DNA of 64,000 nucleotides. It comes from Oscillospiraceae bacterium (GTDB lineage: Bacteria; Bacillota; Clostridia; Oscillospirales; Ruminococcaceae). Location of the stretch: contig JAHYZA010000005.1 of assembly GCA_019424695.1 (NCBI GenBank), positions 226,134 through 290,133 of the forward strand, read 5' to 3'. Of the stretch, positions 7,393 through 15,674 are shown piece after piece. The notes beneath the pieces are model-generated. The model ran no database searches. It was not told the DNA's origin and saw only the letters and a list, made by a program, of their open reading frames with translations. Both the position numbers and the translations under genes were made by a program. Numbering within the stretch: position 1 is the first letter of the stretch; each line of letters opens with the position of its first letter.

Positions 7393-8568
7393 ATGGCAAA
7401 ACGAGTATTTCTCATCGTACTGGACAGCTTTGGCATCGGGGCGGAACCGGATGCAGCCCAGTTCGGTGACGCGGGAACCAATACCCTGGCAGCGATTGCA
7501 GCTCATCCCAATTTTAAGGGAGAACACTTGGCGGAATTGGGACTATTCAATCTGGATGGTGTGACCTGTGGCAAAGCCATGGCACATCCTGTGGGCAGCT
7601 TCGCTCGTTTGCGTGAAGCAAGCGCCGGCAAGGATACGACAATCGGGCACTGGGAAATTGCGGGACTTTTGAGTGCTGAGCCGCTCCCGACGTTTCCGAA
7701 CGGATTCCCGCAGGAATTGCTGGACGCGTTTACCGCCAAAACCGGATATAAGGTGCTGTGCAACAAGCCGTATTCCGGCACCGAGGTCATCCGGGATTAC
7801 GGTGAGGAGCATGCCAAAACCGGTGCGCTGATCGTTTATACCTCGGCGGACAGTGTGTTCCAGATCGCGGCTAACGAAGCCATCGTTCCGTTGGAAAAAC
7901 TCTACGAAATTTGTGAGCAGGCCCGTGAACTTCTGGTTGGAAAATACGGCGTCGGCCGCGTAATTGCCCGTCCGTTTGTGGGCGACTGTGCCTCCAATTT
8001 TACCCGCACGGCACGCCGTCACGACTACAGCCTGGTTCCGCCCCGGGATACCATGCTGGACGCGCTGCAGGCAGCGGGAAAGGCGACCATCGGCGTTGGC
8101 AAGATTTACGATATTTTCGCCGGCAAAGGGGTGGGAGAGACCATCCGAACCAGTGGCAATACCGAAGGCTTGCAGGTGACGCTGGAACTGGCGGACCGTG
8201 ATTTTGAGGGGCTCGCGTTTGTTAACCTTGTGGACTTTGATATGTTGTATGGCCATCGCCGTGATGTGGCCGGGTATGCTGCTGCGGCGGCAGAGTTCAA
8301 CGACTGGCTGCCGACATTCCGCGCCAAGATGCGCCCGGGCGACGTGCTGATGGTTACGGCGGACCACGGCTGTGATCCCAGCTATACCAGGACGACGGAC
8401 CATACCCGGGAGTATGTGCCGTTCCTGATTTGCGGTGATGAGATTCGCGAAGGGGTCAATCTTCATACACGGTACAGCTTTGCCACAATTGCAGACACTG
8501 TCTGCCGAAGCCTGAATGTGCCGTATTGCCCGGCAGGCTGCGGCGTATATGATGAGATTCGCAAATAA
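7393..8568 (+). CDS. deoB: Phosphopentomutase
   Basis: Interconverts (deoxy)ribose 1-phosphate and 5-phosphate in nucleoside salvage. The 391-residue length is normal. An alkaline-phosphatase-fold metal site is visible: VLDSFGIGAEPD (Asp11), the phosphorylated-threonine region (SAGKDTTIGHWE, about 75-86), and the C-terminal TADHGCDP and TTDHTREYVPF motifs. The ATG at 7393 follows AGGAG; an in-frame upstream start at 7345 lies in the leader. The gene is the first of a plus-strand run that continues into the YdcF-like gene with overlapping ends. Confidence 0.96.
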   Translation: MAKRVFLIVLDSFGIGAEPDAAQFGDAGTNTLAAIAAHPNFKGEHLAELGLFNLDGVTCGKAMAHPVGSFARLREASAGKDTTIGHWEIAGLLSAEPLPTFPNGFPQELLDAFTAKTGYKVLCNKPYSGTEVIRDYGEEHAKTGALIVYTSADSVFQIAANEAIVPLEKLYEICEQARELLVGKYGVGRVIARPFVGDCASNFTRTARRHDYSLVPPRDTMLDALQAAGKATIGVGKIYDIFAGKGVGETIRTSGNTEGLQVTLELADRDFEGLAFVNLVDFDMLYGHRRDVAGYAAAAAEFNDWLPTFRAKMRPGDVLMVTADHGCDPSYTRTTDHTREYVPFLICGDEIREGVNLHTRYSFATIADTVCRSLNVPYCPAGCGVYDEIRK

Positions 8569-9388
8569 GATGGCGCTGGTACTCCTGTACAGTCTGGCGG
8601 CGGTGCTGGTGGCCTATTCCCTGGGTCTGGCCTTTACCAGTAACTTCAACATGGGAAACCTGATGGTCTGGCTCCTGACGGCGGCGGTAACATGTTATGC
8701 GATATGGCGCAAACCGCTGCATACATGGTTTCATACAGCAACAGCCGGCCGGATCGTCTGGTGGGTCCTTGTGCTTCTTGGGATTCTGTATGCGATACTG
8801 ATCGCTTTCGTTGCGGTGAGCGGGTACGCGAATCCGCCCACCGGTCAGGAAAAAGTCGTCATCGTCCTGGGGGCGGGGCTCCGAAAAGATAAGCCCAGCA
8901 CCTTGCTGCGCTATCGGCTGGACAAAGCATACGAATATGTAGCAGCACACCCGGATGTGCTGGTCATCACAAGTGGCGGACAGGGCCGCGATGAATGGGT
9001 TCCGGAAGGGCAGGCCATGCGCGAGTATCTGATTGCAAAGGGCCTTGACCCCCAGCGCGTGGTGGCGGAAAACGCATCCACTTCCACGGAAGAAAATTTT
9101 TCCTTTTCGTTGGAACTTATGCAGGAATACGGATATGATGCAGATACCCCGGTGGTCTATATTTCCAATGCGTTTCATTGCTATCGGGCTGGATGCTATG
9201 CGCACAGGGCCGGATTTTCCGAAGCGACTTCGCTTCCGGCTGCCACACCGTGGCGCAGCGTACTGCCCTGTTATCTGCGGGAAGCGCTTGCGCTCGCCTA
9301 TTACTGGGTTTTCAAAACTTCTGCCAGTGGTCCCATGCACGCTCTGGTAGGTTTTTTGGATTTGAATAAACGATTTTTTTATAAGTAG
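8549..9388 (+). CDS. YdcF/SanA-like DUF218 membrane protein
   Basis: Three N-terminal membrane segments (about residues 8-26, 34-46 and 67-92 of this version) are followed by an extracytoplasmic or cytoplasmic DUF218 domain (about 100-255) with the family core VIVLGAGLRKDKPSTLLRYR, ITSGGQG and ENASTSTEEN, and the later NAFHCYRA segment. The family is linked to envelope integrity in enterobacteria (SanA), but the reaction is unknown. The start is uncertain: ATG at 8549 overlaps the deoB stop by 20 bases, while ATG at 8570 directly follows it; neither has a strong ribosome binding site. Confidence 0.85.
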   Translation: MMRFANKMALVLLYSLAAVLVAYSLGLAFTSNFNMGNLMVWLLTAAVTCYAIWRKPLHTWFHTATAGRIVWWVLVLLGILYAILIAFVAVSGYANPPTGQEKVVIVLGAGLRKDKPSTLLRYRLDKAYEYVAAHPDVLVITSGGQGRDEWVPEGQAMREYLIAKGLDPQRVVAENASTSTEENFSFSLELMQEYGYDADTPVVYISNAFHCYRAGCYAHRAGFSEATSLPAATPWRSVLPCYLREALALAYYWVFKTSASGPMHALVGFLDLNKRFFYK

Positions 9389-9400
9389 GAGGGAACTGCT

Positions 9401-10162
9401 ATGCAGATCCGCTATTATAAGGAATACAGTCGTTATCTCGACCGGTTTATGGAGTTCAAGGTCTATGGGCATGCCGGACGACCGATCATGATTTTTCCCT
9501 GCCAGAGCGGCCGTTTTTACGACTGGGAAGATCGCAATATGTGCAATCTGGCAGCGCCGTGGATTGACAACGGCAAATTACAGATTTTTACCGTGGACAG
9601 CATCGATCCCGAAAGTTGGGATAACCACGGTCCCGAACGTCCGCGCATCGAAATGCAGGAACGCTGGTATAACTATGTCTGTGAGGAACTGACCCCTCGC
9701 GTTCTGGAAATCAACCGGGAGCAGGGGGAGGACCACACTGGTCGAATCCTGGTGGGCGGGGCCAGCATGGGCGCCGGACATGCGGTGAACTTCTATCTGC
9801 GCCGTCCGGATCTGTATAACGGTACCATTGCACTTAGCGGTCTGTATTCGTCCCGGATGTTCTTCGGAGACTATATGGACGATCTGGTCTATCGTAATTC
9901 GCCATGCGATTACATGCGCAATTTCCCGGAAAACCATCCCTATAAGAAGCTGTATTCCCAGGCGGATAAATTCATCCTGTGCTGTGGCCAGGGAGCATGG
10001 GAAGGGGATTTGCTTGCTTCCACCAAGGAACTGCAGGCAATTCTGGAGAGCAAGGACATTCATCCCGTGGTTGACATCTGGGGACCGGACGTCTCACACG
10101 ATTGGCCCTGGTGGGAAAAGCAGTGGACTTACTTCCTGCAGATGACGCTGGGCAACCCGTGA
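9401..10162 (+). CDS. Esterase-family alpha/beta hydrolase
   Basis: A 253-residue alpha/beta hydrolase of the putative-esterase (esterase D/antigen 85-like) type. The nucleophile elbow GGASMGAGHA is at about residues 122-131, an acid is likely in the 185-235 region, and the catalytic His is probably in VSHDWPWW near the C terminus. There is no signal peptide, so it acts in the cytoplasm. A GTAGGAGGG site precedes the ATG. It follows the YdcF gene by 12 bases and leads into a DUF6056 gene. The substrate cannot be told from the sequence. A minus-strand ATP-grasp ligase lies just past the DUF6056 gene. Confidence 0.85.
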   Translation: MQIRYYKEYSRYLDRFMEFKVYGHAGRPIMIFPCQSGRFYDWEDRNMCNLAAPWIDNGKLQIFTVDSIDPESWDNHGPERPRIEMQERWYNYVCEELTPRVLEINREQGEDHTGRILVGGASMGAGHAVNFYLRRPDLYNGTIALSGLYSSRMFFGDYMDDLVYRNSPCDYMRNFPENHPYKKLYSQADKFILCCGQGAWEGDLLASTKELQAILESKDIHPVVDIWGPDVSHDWPWWEKQWTYFLQMTLGNP

Positions 10163-10193
10163 TTTTGTTACAGGAACAAAGGATTTATCGTTT

Positions 10194-11699
10194 ATGGATT
10201 TTTGGCATGATGCAGCGGCGCAGAAGCGCTGGCTGCGCCGTTTTGTACTGCTCATTCTGATATTGCTGTTGCCTGCGGCAATCCTGGCATTTTATGCACG
10301 CCCCTCCGCAGACGATTATGTATACGCAGCACGTACACATGCCGTTGTGCGGCAGTATGGCGCGGATTGGTTTCGCCTACTGGCAGCCGCCTGGGACACA
10401 ACGGTCTACTTTTTCCAAAACTGGCAGGGGCTTTATGTGGCCGGGTTCATACTGGCACTGCAGCCGGCAATTTTTGGTAATCAGTGGTACGGCCTTACCT
10501 TCCTGTGTGTACTGATACCAATGTTTTTGTGTCTGTACGCGGCGGCACGCATGGTGGTCTGCCGATTGGAACCGGCGCAGAAACGTCTGCCGCTGGCAGT
10601 GTCTGTTTTGTTCCTTTTTGCTTTTGTGGAAGGAATGCCTTCCCCGGTGGAAGGGCTCTACTGGTTCAACGGCGCCATGAATTATCTGCCGTATTTTTCG
10701 CTTTGCATTTTAAATACGGCGCTGATGTTGGCATTGGCTATGCCTGCCCAGATCACAAAAAAGCGCCGTATCATTTTTATGGCGTGTGGCGTTGTGATCG
10801 GATTTGTGATTGGCGGTGGACATCAGGTGGTTGGGGAGCTGAACCTTCTCCTGCTTCTCTTTGGTGTGATTGTATGTGCGAGACACCGCAATTTCCGGAT
10901 TTGCCCGGCTCTTGCAGCGGCGATAGCAGGATTAGTCATTAACATTACCGCTCCGGGAACGCAGGTCCGCACGGAAGGCTTTGCAGGAGCGGGTCTGTTG
11001 GAGGCCATTGTCAAGAGTTTTATCTTGGCTGTCATGCAGTGGATTCGCTGGTTGGATGTTCCGCTTCTTTGCTTGCTGATTCTTTTGGCGCTGCCGTTGC
11101 ACCGGTTGTCACAAAGCCAGGCATTGCCGGACCGCGTGTTCCGTTATCCGTGGATGGGAATGGCGGGAACCTTTGTGCTTGTATGGGCCATGATTTTCTT
11201 GCCTTCCTATACGATGGGCGGCATCGGTGCGGGCCGTCTCTTGAATGTGGTCTGGATGACCTTTGTATTGGGGCTTTCCGTATCGGAGTTTCTGCTTCTG
11301 GGGTGGATGGAACGCGTTTGCGGAGTCCCTTTGACGCAGGTCGAACACAAACTATGGCATTATTCTCGCTTTTTGCCCGGCACCGTAGCGGCGATGCTTA
11401 TCTGCATGGCCTGCATTGGCAGTCACACGGTCAAAGAAGGGCAGGACAATTACTTCGCGACCAGTCTGGAAGCTGCCTATGAGTTGGCAAGTGGTGAGGC
11501 ATCCCAGTTTGCCAGGACTCTGGATGAACGGGAGGCAATCCTCAGCGACGAATCGGTATTGGATGCACAGATCACGCCGCTTGGCGCAGAAGAACGCCCA
11601 TGGTTGCTCTACTATACCGACATTTCCGTGGGGCCGGATCTTTGGGGACTGACGCCCTATTATGGAAAAAATTCTGTGATTGTGGTAGAAAAACAATAA
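10194..11699 (+). CDS. DUF6056 polytopic membrane protein
   Basis: A 501-residue multi-pass membrane protein with about ten to eleven predicted segments. After the first segment comes FYARPSADDYVYA (about 35-47), a conserved acidic loop like that of GT-C glycosyltransferases, followed by WDTTVYFFQNWQG. These features fit DUF6056, which is thought to include lipid-linked sugar or glucosyl transferases acting outside the membrane; that role is inference. The C-terminal about 90 residues form a soluble domain. An AAAGGA site precedes the ATG and a strong terminator follows. Confidence 0.75.
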   Translation: MDFWHDAAAQKRWLRRFVLLILILLLPAAILAFYARPSADDYVYAARTHAVVRQYGADWFRLLAAAWDTTVYFFQNWQGLYVAGFILALQPAIFGNQWYGLTFLCVLIPMFLCLYAAARMVVCRLEPAQKRLPLAVSVLFLFAFVEGMPSPVEGLYWFNGAMNYLPYFSLCILNTALMLALAMPAQITKKRRIIFMACGVVIGFVIGGGHQVVGELNLLLLLFGVIVCARHRNFRICPALAAAIAGLVINITAPGTQVRTEGFAGAGLLEAIVKSFILAVMQWIRWLDVPLLCLLILLALPLHRLSQSQALPDRVFRYPWMGMAGTFVLVWAMIFLPSYTMGGIGAGRLLNVVWMTFVLGLSVSEFLLLGWMERVCGVPLTQVEHKLWHYSRFLPGTVAAMLICMACIGSHTVKEGQDNYFATSLEAAYELASGEASQFARTLDEREAILSDESVLDAQITPLGAEERPWLLYYTDISVGPDLWGLTPYYGKNSVIVVEKQ

Positions 11700-11705
11700 A
11701 AAAGC

Positions 11706-11738
11706 AAAGCGCATGACCTGCGGTCATGCGCTTTTGCG
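11706..11738 (+). terminator. Intrinsic terminator after the DUF6056 gene
   Basis: AAAGCGCATGACC (11706-11718) pairs perfectly with GGTCATGCGCTTT (11722-11734) around a 3-base loop. A and T runs on both sides could make it work in both directions. Confidence 0.88.
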
Positions 11739-11823
11739 TTTATGGGGATAGGGAGAAAAGGACCGGCACGCCAATTCCCAAAAAGAAGAACAGGAAACAA
11801 GCGCTCCCGGAAAAGACAAGGAT

Positions 11824-13017
11824 TCAGGCGCGCTGCTGTACATAACGGATAAAGGCATCACGTTCCGACGTTGTGCGCAGATTGACCGTATACATCCGAT
11901 CCCCCATGTCCAGTCGGAGCGCGAGCGGAAGCTCATCACACATTTTCATGCGGCTGCCGTATCGCGCCATAATTTGTTCATGGGTGTGTTTGTATTTGTG
12001 GCAATCCCGGCGAGAAGCATACACGCAATAGTACTTGGGACCATTCAGATTTAGGTGGCGCACTTCATCATAACAGACCATATCGGCCCAGATCTGGTAA
12101 CAGTCCACCGAGTTTGCATAGTTGATCATATCGGGCGTATAGCCGCCGGCGGGGCGCATGTTGACTTCCAGGGCCACATACTCTCCTTTTTTGCCAAGAC
12201 CGGGTTTATCCTCATTGAGCTGGAAGAACTCGCAGTGAAAGAACCGGCTTTTTGCTCCAAAGGCTTTGATTGTGCGGAACCCGATGTCTTTCAAATCAGC
12301 AGGAACCGTTTTTTGCGTCCAATAGGAGAGGTCCCCTTTCTGGCTGACGATATCCAGAAGTGGGGTGGGGAATACGTTGGAGGTGTAGAACAGAGGTACA
12401 CAACGAGAATCGGCAACGCCGTCAAAACTGACAATCGTGCCGTTGATGTACTCTTCCATAATGTAAGGAATACTGGGCAGTTTGGCAAAGAACGCCTGCA
12501 GATCAGCATCATTCTTCAGTTTGTACGTGGCCTCGGCGCCACAGCCGTTATCCGGTTTGACGATGACAGGGTATCCAACCGTCCGGATAAAATCTCTGGC
12601 CGCGTCGATCGTGCAGACCATGTGATGCCGCGCAACAGGAACTCCGGCCGCGCGGTAGCTTTCCTTCATCTTGCTCTTGAACTTGATGCGCTCAATGAAA
12701 TCGTTCTGTGCGCCGGTGGTGATGTTGAAGTCGGTGCGAAGCTGGGCATCCATCTCCAGCCAATACTCGTTGTTGGACTCCAGCCAGTCGATCTTGCCGT
12801 AATGGAATGTGAAATACCCGACGGCACGCACCATTTCGTCATAGTTGCCCAGATTGTCCACGCGGTAATATTCTGTCAGGCAGTCTTTTAATTCATAAGG
12901 GATCTCGTCAAAGGGCGCGTCGCCGATGCCCAGCACATTGACACCATTTCGCCGCAGGCGCTCGCAAAAATTCCAGTATGTTTTTGGAAAATGCGGGCTG
13001 ACGAAGATAAAATTCAT
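11824..13017 (-). CDS. ATP-grasp carboxylate-amine ligase-like enzyme
   Basis: A 397-residue ATP-grasp enzyme. The N-terminal pre-ATP-grasp domain (about 1-105) is followed by the ATP-binding region with GYPVIVKPDNGCGAEATYK (about 144-162), the IMEEYINGTIVSFDG hinge (about 186-200) and the metal site ALEVNMRPAGGYTPDM (about 288-303). Family members join a carboxylate to an amine or thiol through an acyl phosphate; the substrate is unknown. It lies 33 bases behind a DUF4250 gene and faces the esterase/DUF6056 run. Oddly, the reading frame after the TGA stop stays open for 27 more codons that spell a hydrophobic segment (11742-11823). Confidence 0.87.
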   Translation of the reverse strand: MNFIFVSPHFPKTYWNFCERLRRNGVNVLGIGDAPFDEIPYELKDCLTEYYRVDNLGNYDEMVRAVGYFTFHYGKIDWLESNNEYWLEMDAQLRTDFNITTGAQNDFIERIKFKSKMKESYRAAGVPVARHHMVCTIDAARDFIRTVGYPVIVKPDNGCGAEATYKLKNDADLQAFFAKLPSIPYIMEEYINGTIVSFDGVADSRCVPLFYTSNVFPTPLLDIVSQKGDLSYWTQKTVPADLKDIGFRTIKAFGAKSRFFHCEFFQLNEDKPGLGKKGEYVALEVNMRPAGGYTPDMINYANSVDCYQIWADMVCYDEVRHLNLNGPKYYCVYASRRDCHKYKHTHEQIMARYGSRMKMCDELPLALRLDMGDRMYTVNLRTTSERDAFIRYVQQRA

Positions 13018-13050
13018 GGATGGTTCTACTTCCTCTCTCTCAAAGCGGAC

Positions 13051-13224
13051 TTACACAAACTGATTGCGGGCAGGATCGTATTCGTATCCCACTTCTGCAA
13101 GGGCCGCACGAAGAGCCGCTTCATCGGTTTCTTCTTCCTCACAGAAAATCGCCAAGCTGGCATCGCGGTCGCGCAGCTTGGTGTTTACATAACTCAATAA
13201 AATAATAGGGTCACGGGGCAGCAT
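13051..13224 (-). CDS. DUF4250 small protein (57 residues)
   Basis: Reading the minus strand gives a 57-codon gene starting MLPRDPIILLSYVNTKLRD and ending near GYEYDPARNQFV, which matches the small DUF4250 family common in Clostridia. A GGAGTA ribosome binding site precedes the ATG. No function is known; the predicted structure is a short helical bundle without membrane segments. It is too short for many gene callers. It is 33 bases ahead of the ATP-grasp gene on the same strand, so the two are likely cotranscribed. Confidence 0.88.
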   Translation of the reverse strand: MLPRDPIILLSYVNTKLRDRDASLAIFCEEEETDEAALRAALAEVGYEYDPARNQFV

Positions 13225-13261
13225 AGCGTACTCCTTAAAATAGTTCCGGAAAAGAGAAAAA

Positions 13262-13291
13262 GCCGGTCACGCGACGTGACCGGCAATTTTT
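13262..13291 (-). terminator. Intrinsic terminator of rpmB
   Basis: GCCGGTCAC (13262-13270) pairs with GTGACCGGC (13276-13284). It is flanked by AAAAA on the left and TTTTTC on the right, so on the minus strand it ends rpmB with a U-run before the DUF4250 gene. Confidence 0.88.
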
Positions 13292-13299
13292 CTTTCCAA

Positions 13300-13488
13300 T
13301 CAGACCGCGCGGGTAACTTTACCAGAGCGCAGGCAGCGGGTGCAGGCGTAGATATACTTCGGGGAACCGTCCACGATCGCCTTCACGCGCTTGACATTGG
13401 GGTTCCAGGTACGGTTGCTCCGACGATGAGAGTGAGAAACCTTGATACCGAACGTGACACCCTTGCCACAGCAAGAACATTTGGCCAT
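13300..13488 (-). CDS. rpmB: Large ribosomal subunit protein bL28
   Basis: A 62-residue L28 protein of the 50S subunit. It has the zinc-binding form: CSCCGKG near the N terminus and CTRCLRSGK near the C terminus, with KVSHSHRRSNRTWNPNVKRV between them, the usual L28 signature. The start is MAKCSCC; the longer frame reaches back across the promoter. It is a single gene with its own promoter and terminator. In Bacillus rpmB lies beside spoVM; here it has moved away from that block. Confidence 0.97.
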   Translation of the reverse strand: MAKCSCCGKGVTFGIKVSHSHRRSNRTWNPNVKRVKAIVDGSPKYIYACTRCLRSGKVTRAV

Positions 13489-13521
13489 AATTGCTTGCAC
13501 CTCCTTTTCAATAGCTGTACT

Positions 13522-13550
13522 ATTATAACGAATATTTTCCGGAATTGCAA
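13522..13550 (-). promoter_or_regulatory. Promoter of rpmB
   Basis: Minus-strand TATAAT (13527-13522) with TTGCAA (13550-13545) and a 17-base spacer. Confidence 0.75.
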
Positions 13551-13642
13551 GTCTTTTGCACAAAAAAGTTGAACTTTTTTTGTGAAAGCGTACTTTTGGA
13601 TAAAATTCGGTCAAAACAATCGCACTGTCCAATTGGCAGGGC

Positions 13643-13671
13643 TTGTTTTGCGCCATTTTGTACGATATAAT
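13643..13671 (+). promoter_or_regulatory. Promoter of the site-2 protease/scpAB run
   Basis: TTGTTT at 13643-13648 and TATAAT at 13666-13671 with a 17-base spacer. Confidence 0.75.
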
Positions 13672-13703
13672 AAGATGATTCTTTAAATGGGGTGGTGTTT
13701 CTT

Positions 13704-14357
13704 TTGAACGGCTTGCTTTCGCCGTACCAAATCGTACAGTATCTGCTGCGGGCCGTTGTTGTGCTGATTGCCATCCCCTTTCACGAGGCAGCGCACGCCC
13801 TGGTCAGCTACTGTCTGGGGGACGATACCGCTGTACGGGCAGGGCGTTTGTCCCTCAATCCCATGCGCCATTTCGACCCGCTTGGTGCGCTTTGTATGCT
13901 GATCGGCGGCGTGGGTTGGGCCAAGCCAGTGGGCATCAATGTCCGCAACTACAAAAATCCCAAAGTCGGCATGGCGGTTTCTGCCGCTGCAGGCCCCGTC
14001 AGCAACTTTTTGCTGGCATGGCTTTCCATGATTTTGTATAAAGGCGTGATTTACAGTGGCCTTGGCGGAACCTTTCCCGCTCTGATGCTTTTTTTCTATG
14101 ACATGGTGGCTATGAATCTGAGTCTGGCCGTATTCAATCTGATTCCCATCCCGCCGTTTGACGGGAGCCGCATTGCGCTTCTGTTCTTGCCACAACGGTT
14201 GTATTTTAAAGCGATGCGCTATGAGCGGGAGATTATGCTGGCGGTTTTGCTGCTTGTGTTTTTGGGTGTGCTCAACGGACCGCTGTCTGCGGTAGTCAAC
14301 TTCATGTGGGACAGACTGGTGCAACTGACAGTCTTTGTGGATATACTCTGGGGGTAA
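13704..14357 (+). CDS. Site-2 protease family membrane metalloprotease (M50)
   Basis: An intramembrane zinc protease of the short M50 type. The motif IPFHEAAHALVSY (HExxH) lies in the first membrane segment, and IPPFDGSRIALL carries the third-ligand aspartate in a later one; about five membrane segments in all. Known relatives cut membrane-bound regulators, but the target here is not visible. Start: a TTG at 13704 follows GGGGTGGTG at good spacing; GTG codons at 13692 and 13695 are alternatives adding three or four residues. Gene order M50-scpA-scpB is common in Firmicutes. The stop is 2 bases before the scpA start. Confidence 0.9.
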   Translation: MNGLLSPYQIVQYLLRAVVVLIAIPFHEAAHALVSYCLGDDTAVRAGRLSLNPMRHFDPLGALCMLIGGVGWAKPVGINVRNYKNPKVGMAVSAAAGPVSNFLLAWLSMILYKGVIYSGLGGTFPALMLFFYDMVAMNLSLAVFNLIPIPPFDGSRIALLFLPQRLYFKAMRYEREIMLAVLLLVFLGVLNGPLSAVVNFMWDRLVQLTVFVDILWG

Positions 14358-14359
14358 CT

Positions 14360-15091
14360 TTGCAGGAAACACTGACTTTTAAACTGGAAGATTTTGAGGG
14401 GCCGCTGGATCTTTTGCTGTATCTGGTGGGAAAAAATAAGATGAATCTCTATGATGTCAACATCATGGAGTTGATCGACCAATATACGGCTGCAATCCGT
14501 ACGTTGCAGCAGAACCGGATGGATGTTTCCAGCGAATTCATTGATATGGCAGCTCATCTGGTACAGATGAAAAGTGCGTTGCTGCTGCCGCGAAGTCCGG
14601 AGGCAGAACGCATGAAGGCGGAACTGACCGGACGCCTGATCGAATACAGTACCTGCAAGGAAGTGGCGGCACAGCTGGGCAGCCGCGCGCGGGACCTGTA
14701 CACGGCTGTGCGTGAACCGATGCCCCTTGTGGGAGCGGCTGAATATACACGGCGTCACGATCCAAACCTTTTGGTGCAGGCATGGTTCAACCTGATGGGA
14801 CGCAGCCTGCGCAAGCGTAAGCCGACTCAGGAACGCTTTGAACCACTGGTTGCAGCCCCCTTTGTATCGGTTGCCAGCCGTGTTTCCCACATGCTGCGGG
14901 GACTTCTGCGTGGAAGCCTGCAAAAAATAAACCAGTTGTTCAGTCAGGAAGAAAGCCGAAGCACAAATGTGGCTACCTTTCTTGCCCTGTTGGAATTAAT
15001 TCGTGCCGGTCGTATTCGTGTGGACGAAAACGGCACGCTGGATCTGGACCGCAGCCATAACAGACAAAAGGAGGGCACCGCCCATGAATGA
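14360..15091 (+). CDS. scpA: Segregation and condensation protein A
   Basis: The kleisin subunit of the SMC-ScpAB condensin, linking the SMC heads with ScpB for chromosome segregation. The 243-residue protein begins LQETLTFKLEDFEGPLDLLLYL, the family N-terminal signature, and has the central LVQMKSALLLPRSP segment and a C-terminal winged helix. I take the TTG at 14360, 5 bases after GGGGG, as start; the upstream in-frame ATG at 14306 lies inside the M50 gene. It overlaps scpB by 8 bases. SMC itself is not in the window. Confidence 0.94.
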   Translation: MQETLTFKLEDFEGPLDLLLYLVGKNKMNLYDVNIMELIDQYTAAIRTLQQNRMDVSSEFIDMAAHLVQMKSALLLPRSPEAERMKAELTGRLIEYSTCKEVAAQLGSRARDLYTAVREPMPLVGAAEYTRRHDPNLLVQAWFNLMGRSLRKRKPTQERFEPLVAAPFVSVASRVSHMLRGLLRGSLQKINQLFSQEESRSTNVATFLALLELIRAGRIRVDENGTLDLDRSHNRQKEGTAHE

Positions 15092-15668
15092 AGCACAGCA
15101 TATCGGCGCATTGGAAGCCATGCTGTTTGCCCATGCAGAACCGGTGGAGATGGAGCGATTGGCCGATGCGTTGCGCCTTTCCACCGTGGAGACGGAAGAC
15201 CTGCTGGAGCGCCTGCAAAAGCGCTACGATGAGCAGGAAAGCGGTTTTGCGCTGCTTCGTTTCGGGCCTGACCGCTGGCAGATGACGACGCGTCCGTACT
15301 ACGGCGAAATGGTCAAACGAATCCTGGATACCCGGCGCAATGCACCGCTTTCTCCGGCAGCTTTGGAAGTGCTGGCAGTTATTGCCTACAACCAGCCCGT
15401 TTCGCGCAGCTTCATCGAGCAGGTGCGCGGCGTGGATTCCTCTTCTACCGTAACAAAGCTGTTAGAAAAGGGCCTGATTGAGGAGGCTGGACGGCTGGAC
15501 CTGCCGGGAAAGCCGGTGGCGTTTCAGGTCACCGACACTTTCCTGCGGGTGTTTGGCCTGGGCAGTCTGAAAGATCTGCCGCCGCTGCATGATGAGGCAG
15601 GGGAACCGAACGATGCCCAGACGGAAGAGCCGTCCGCAAGCGACGGGGAACAGCTGGAATGGAAGTGA
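15084..15668 (+). CDS. scpB: Segregation and condensation protein B
   Basis: The kite subunit of SMC-ScpAB. The 194-residue protein has two winged-helix domains: GALEAMLFAHAEPVEMERLADAL (about 8-30) and TPLSPAALEVLAVIAYNQPVSRSFIEQVRGVDSSSTV (about 88-125), the latter a hallmark of ScpB. The C-terminal about 25 residues are acidic and disordered. An AAAGGAGGG site precedes the ATG, which overlaps the scpA stop. Confidence 0.95.
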   Translation: MNEAQHIGALEAMLFAHAEPVEMERLADALRLSTVETEDLLERLQKRYDEQESGFALLRFGPDRWQMTTRPYYGEMVKRILDTRRNAPLSPAALEVLAVIAYNQPVSRSFIEQVRGVDSSSTVTKLLEKGLIEEAGRLDLPGKPVAFQVTDTFLRVFGLGSLKDLPPLHDEAGEPNDAQTEEPSASDGEQLEWK

Positions 15669-15674
15669 GCGCCA

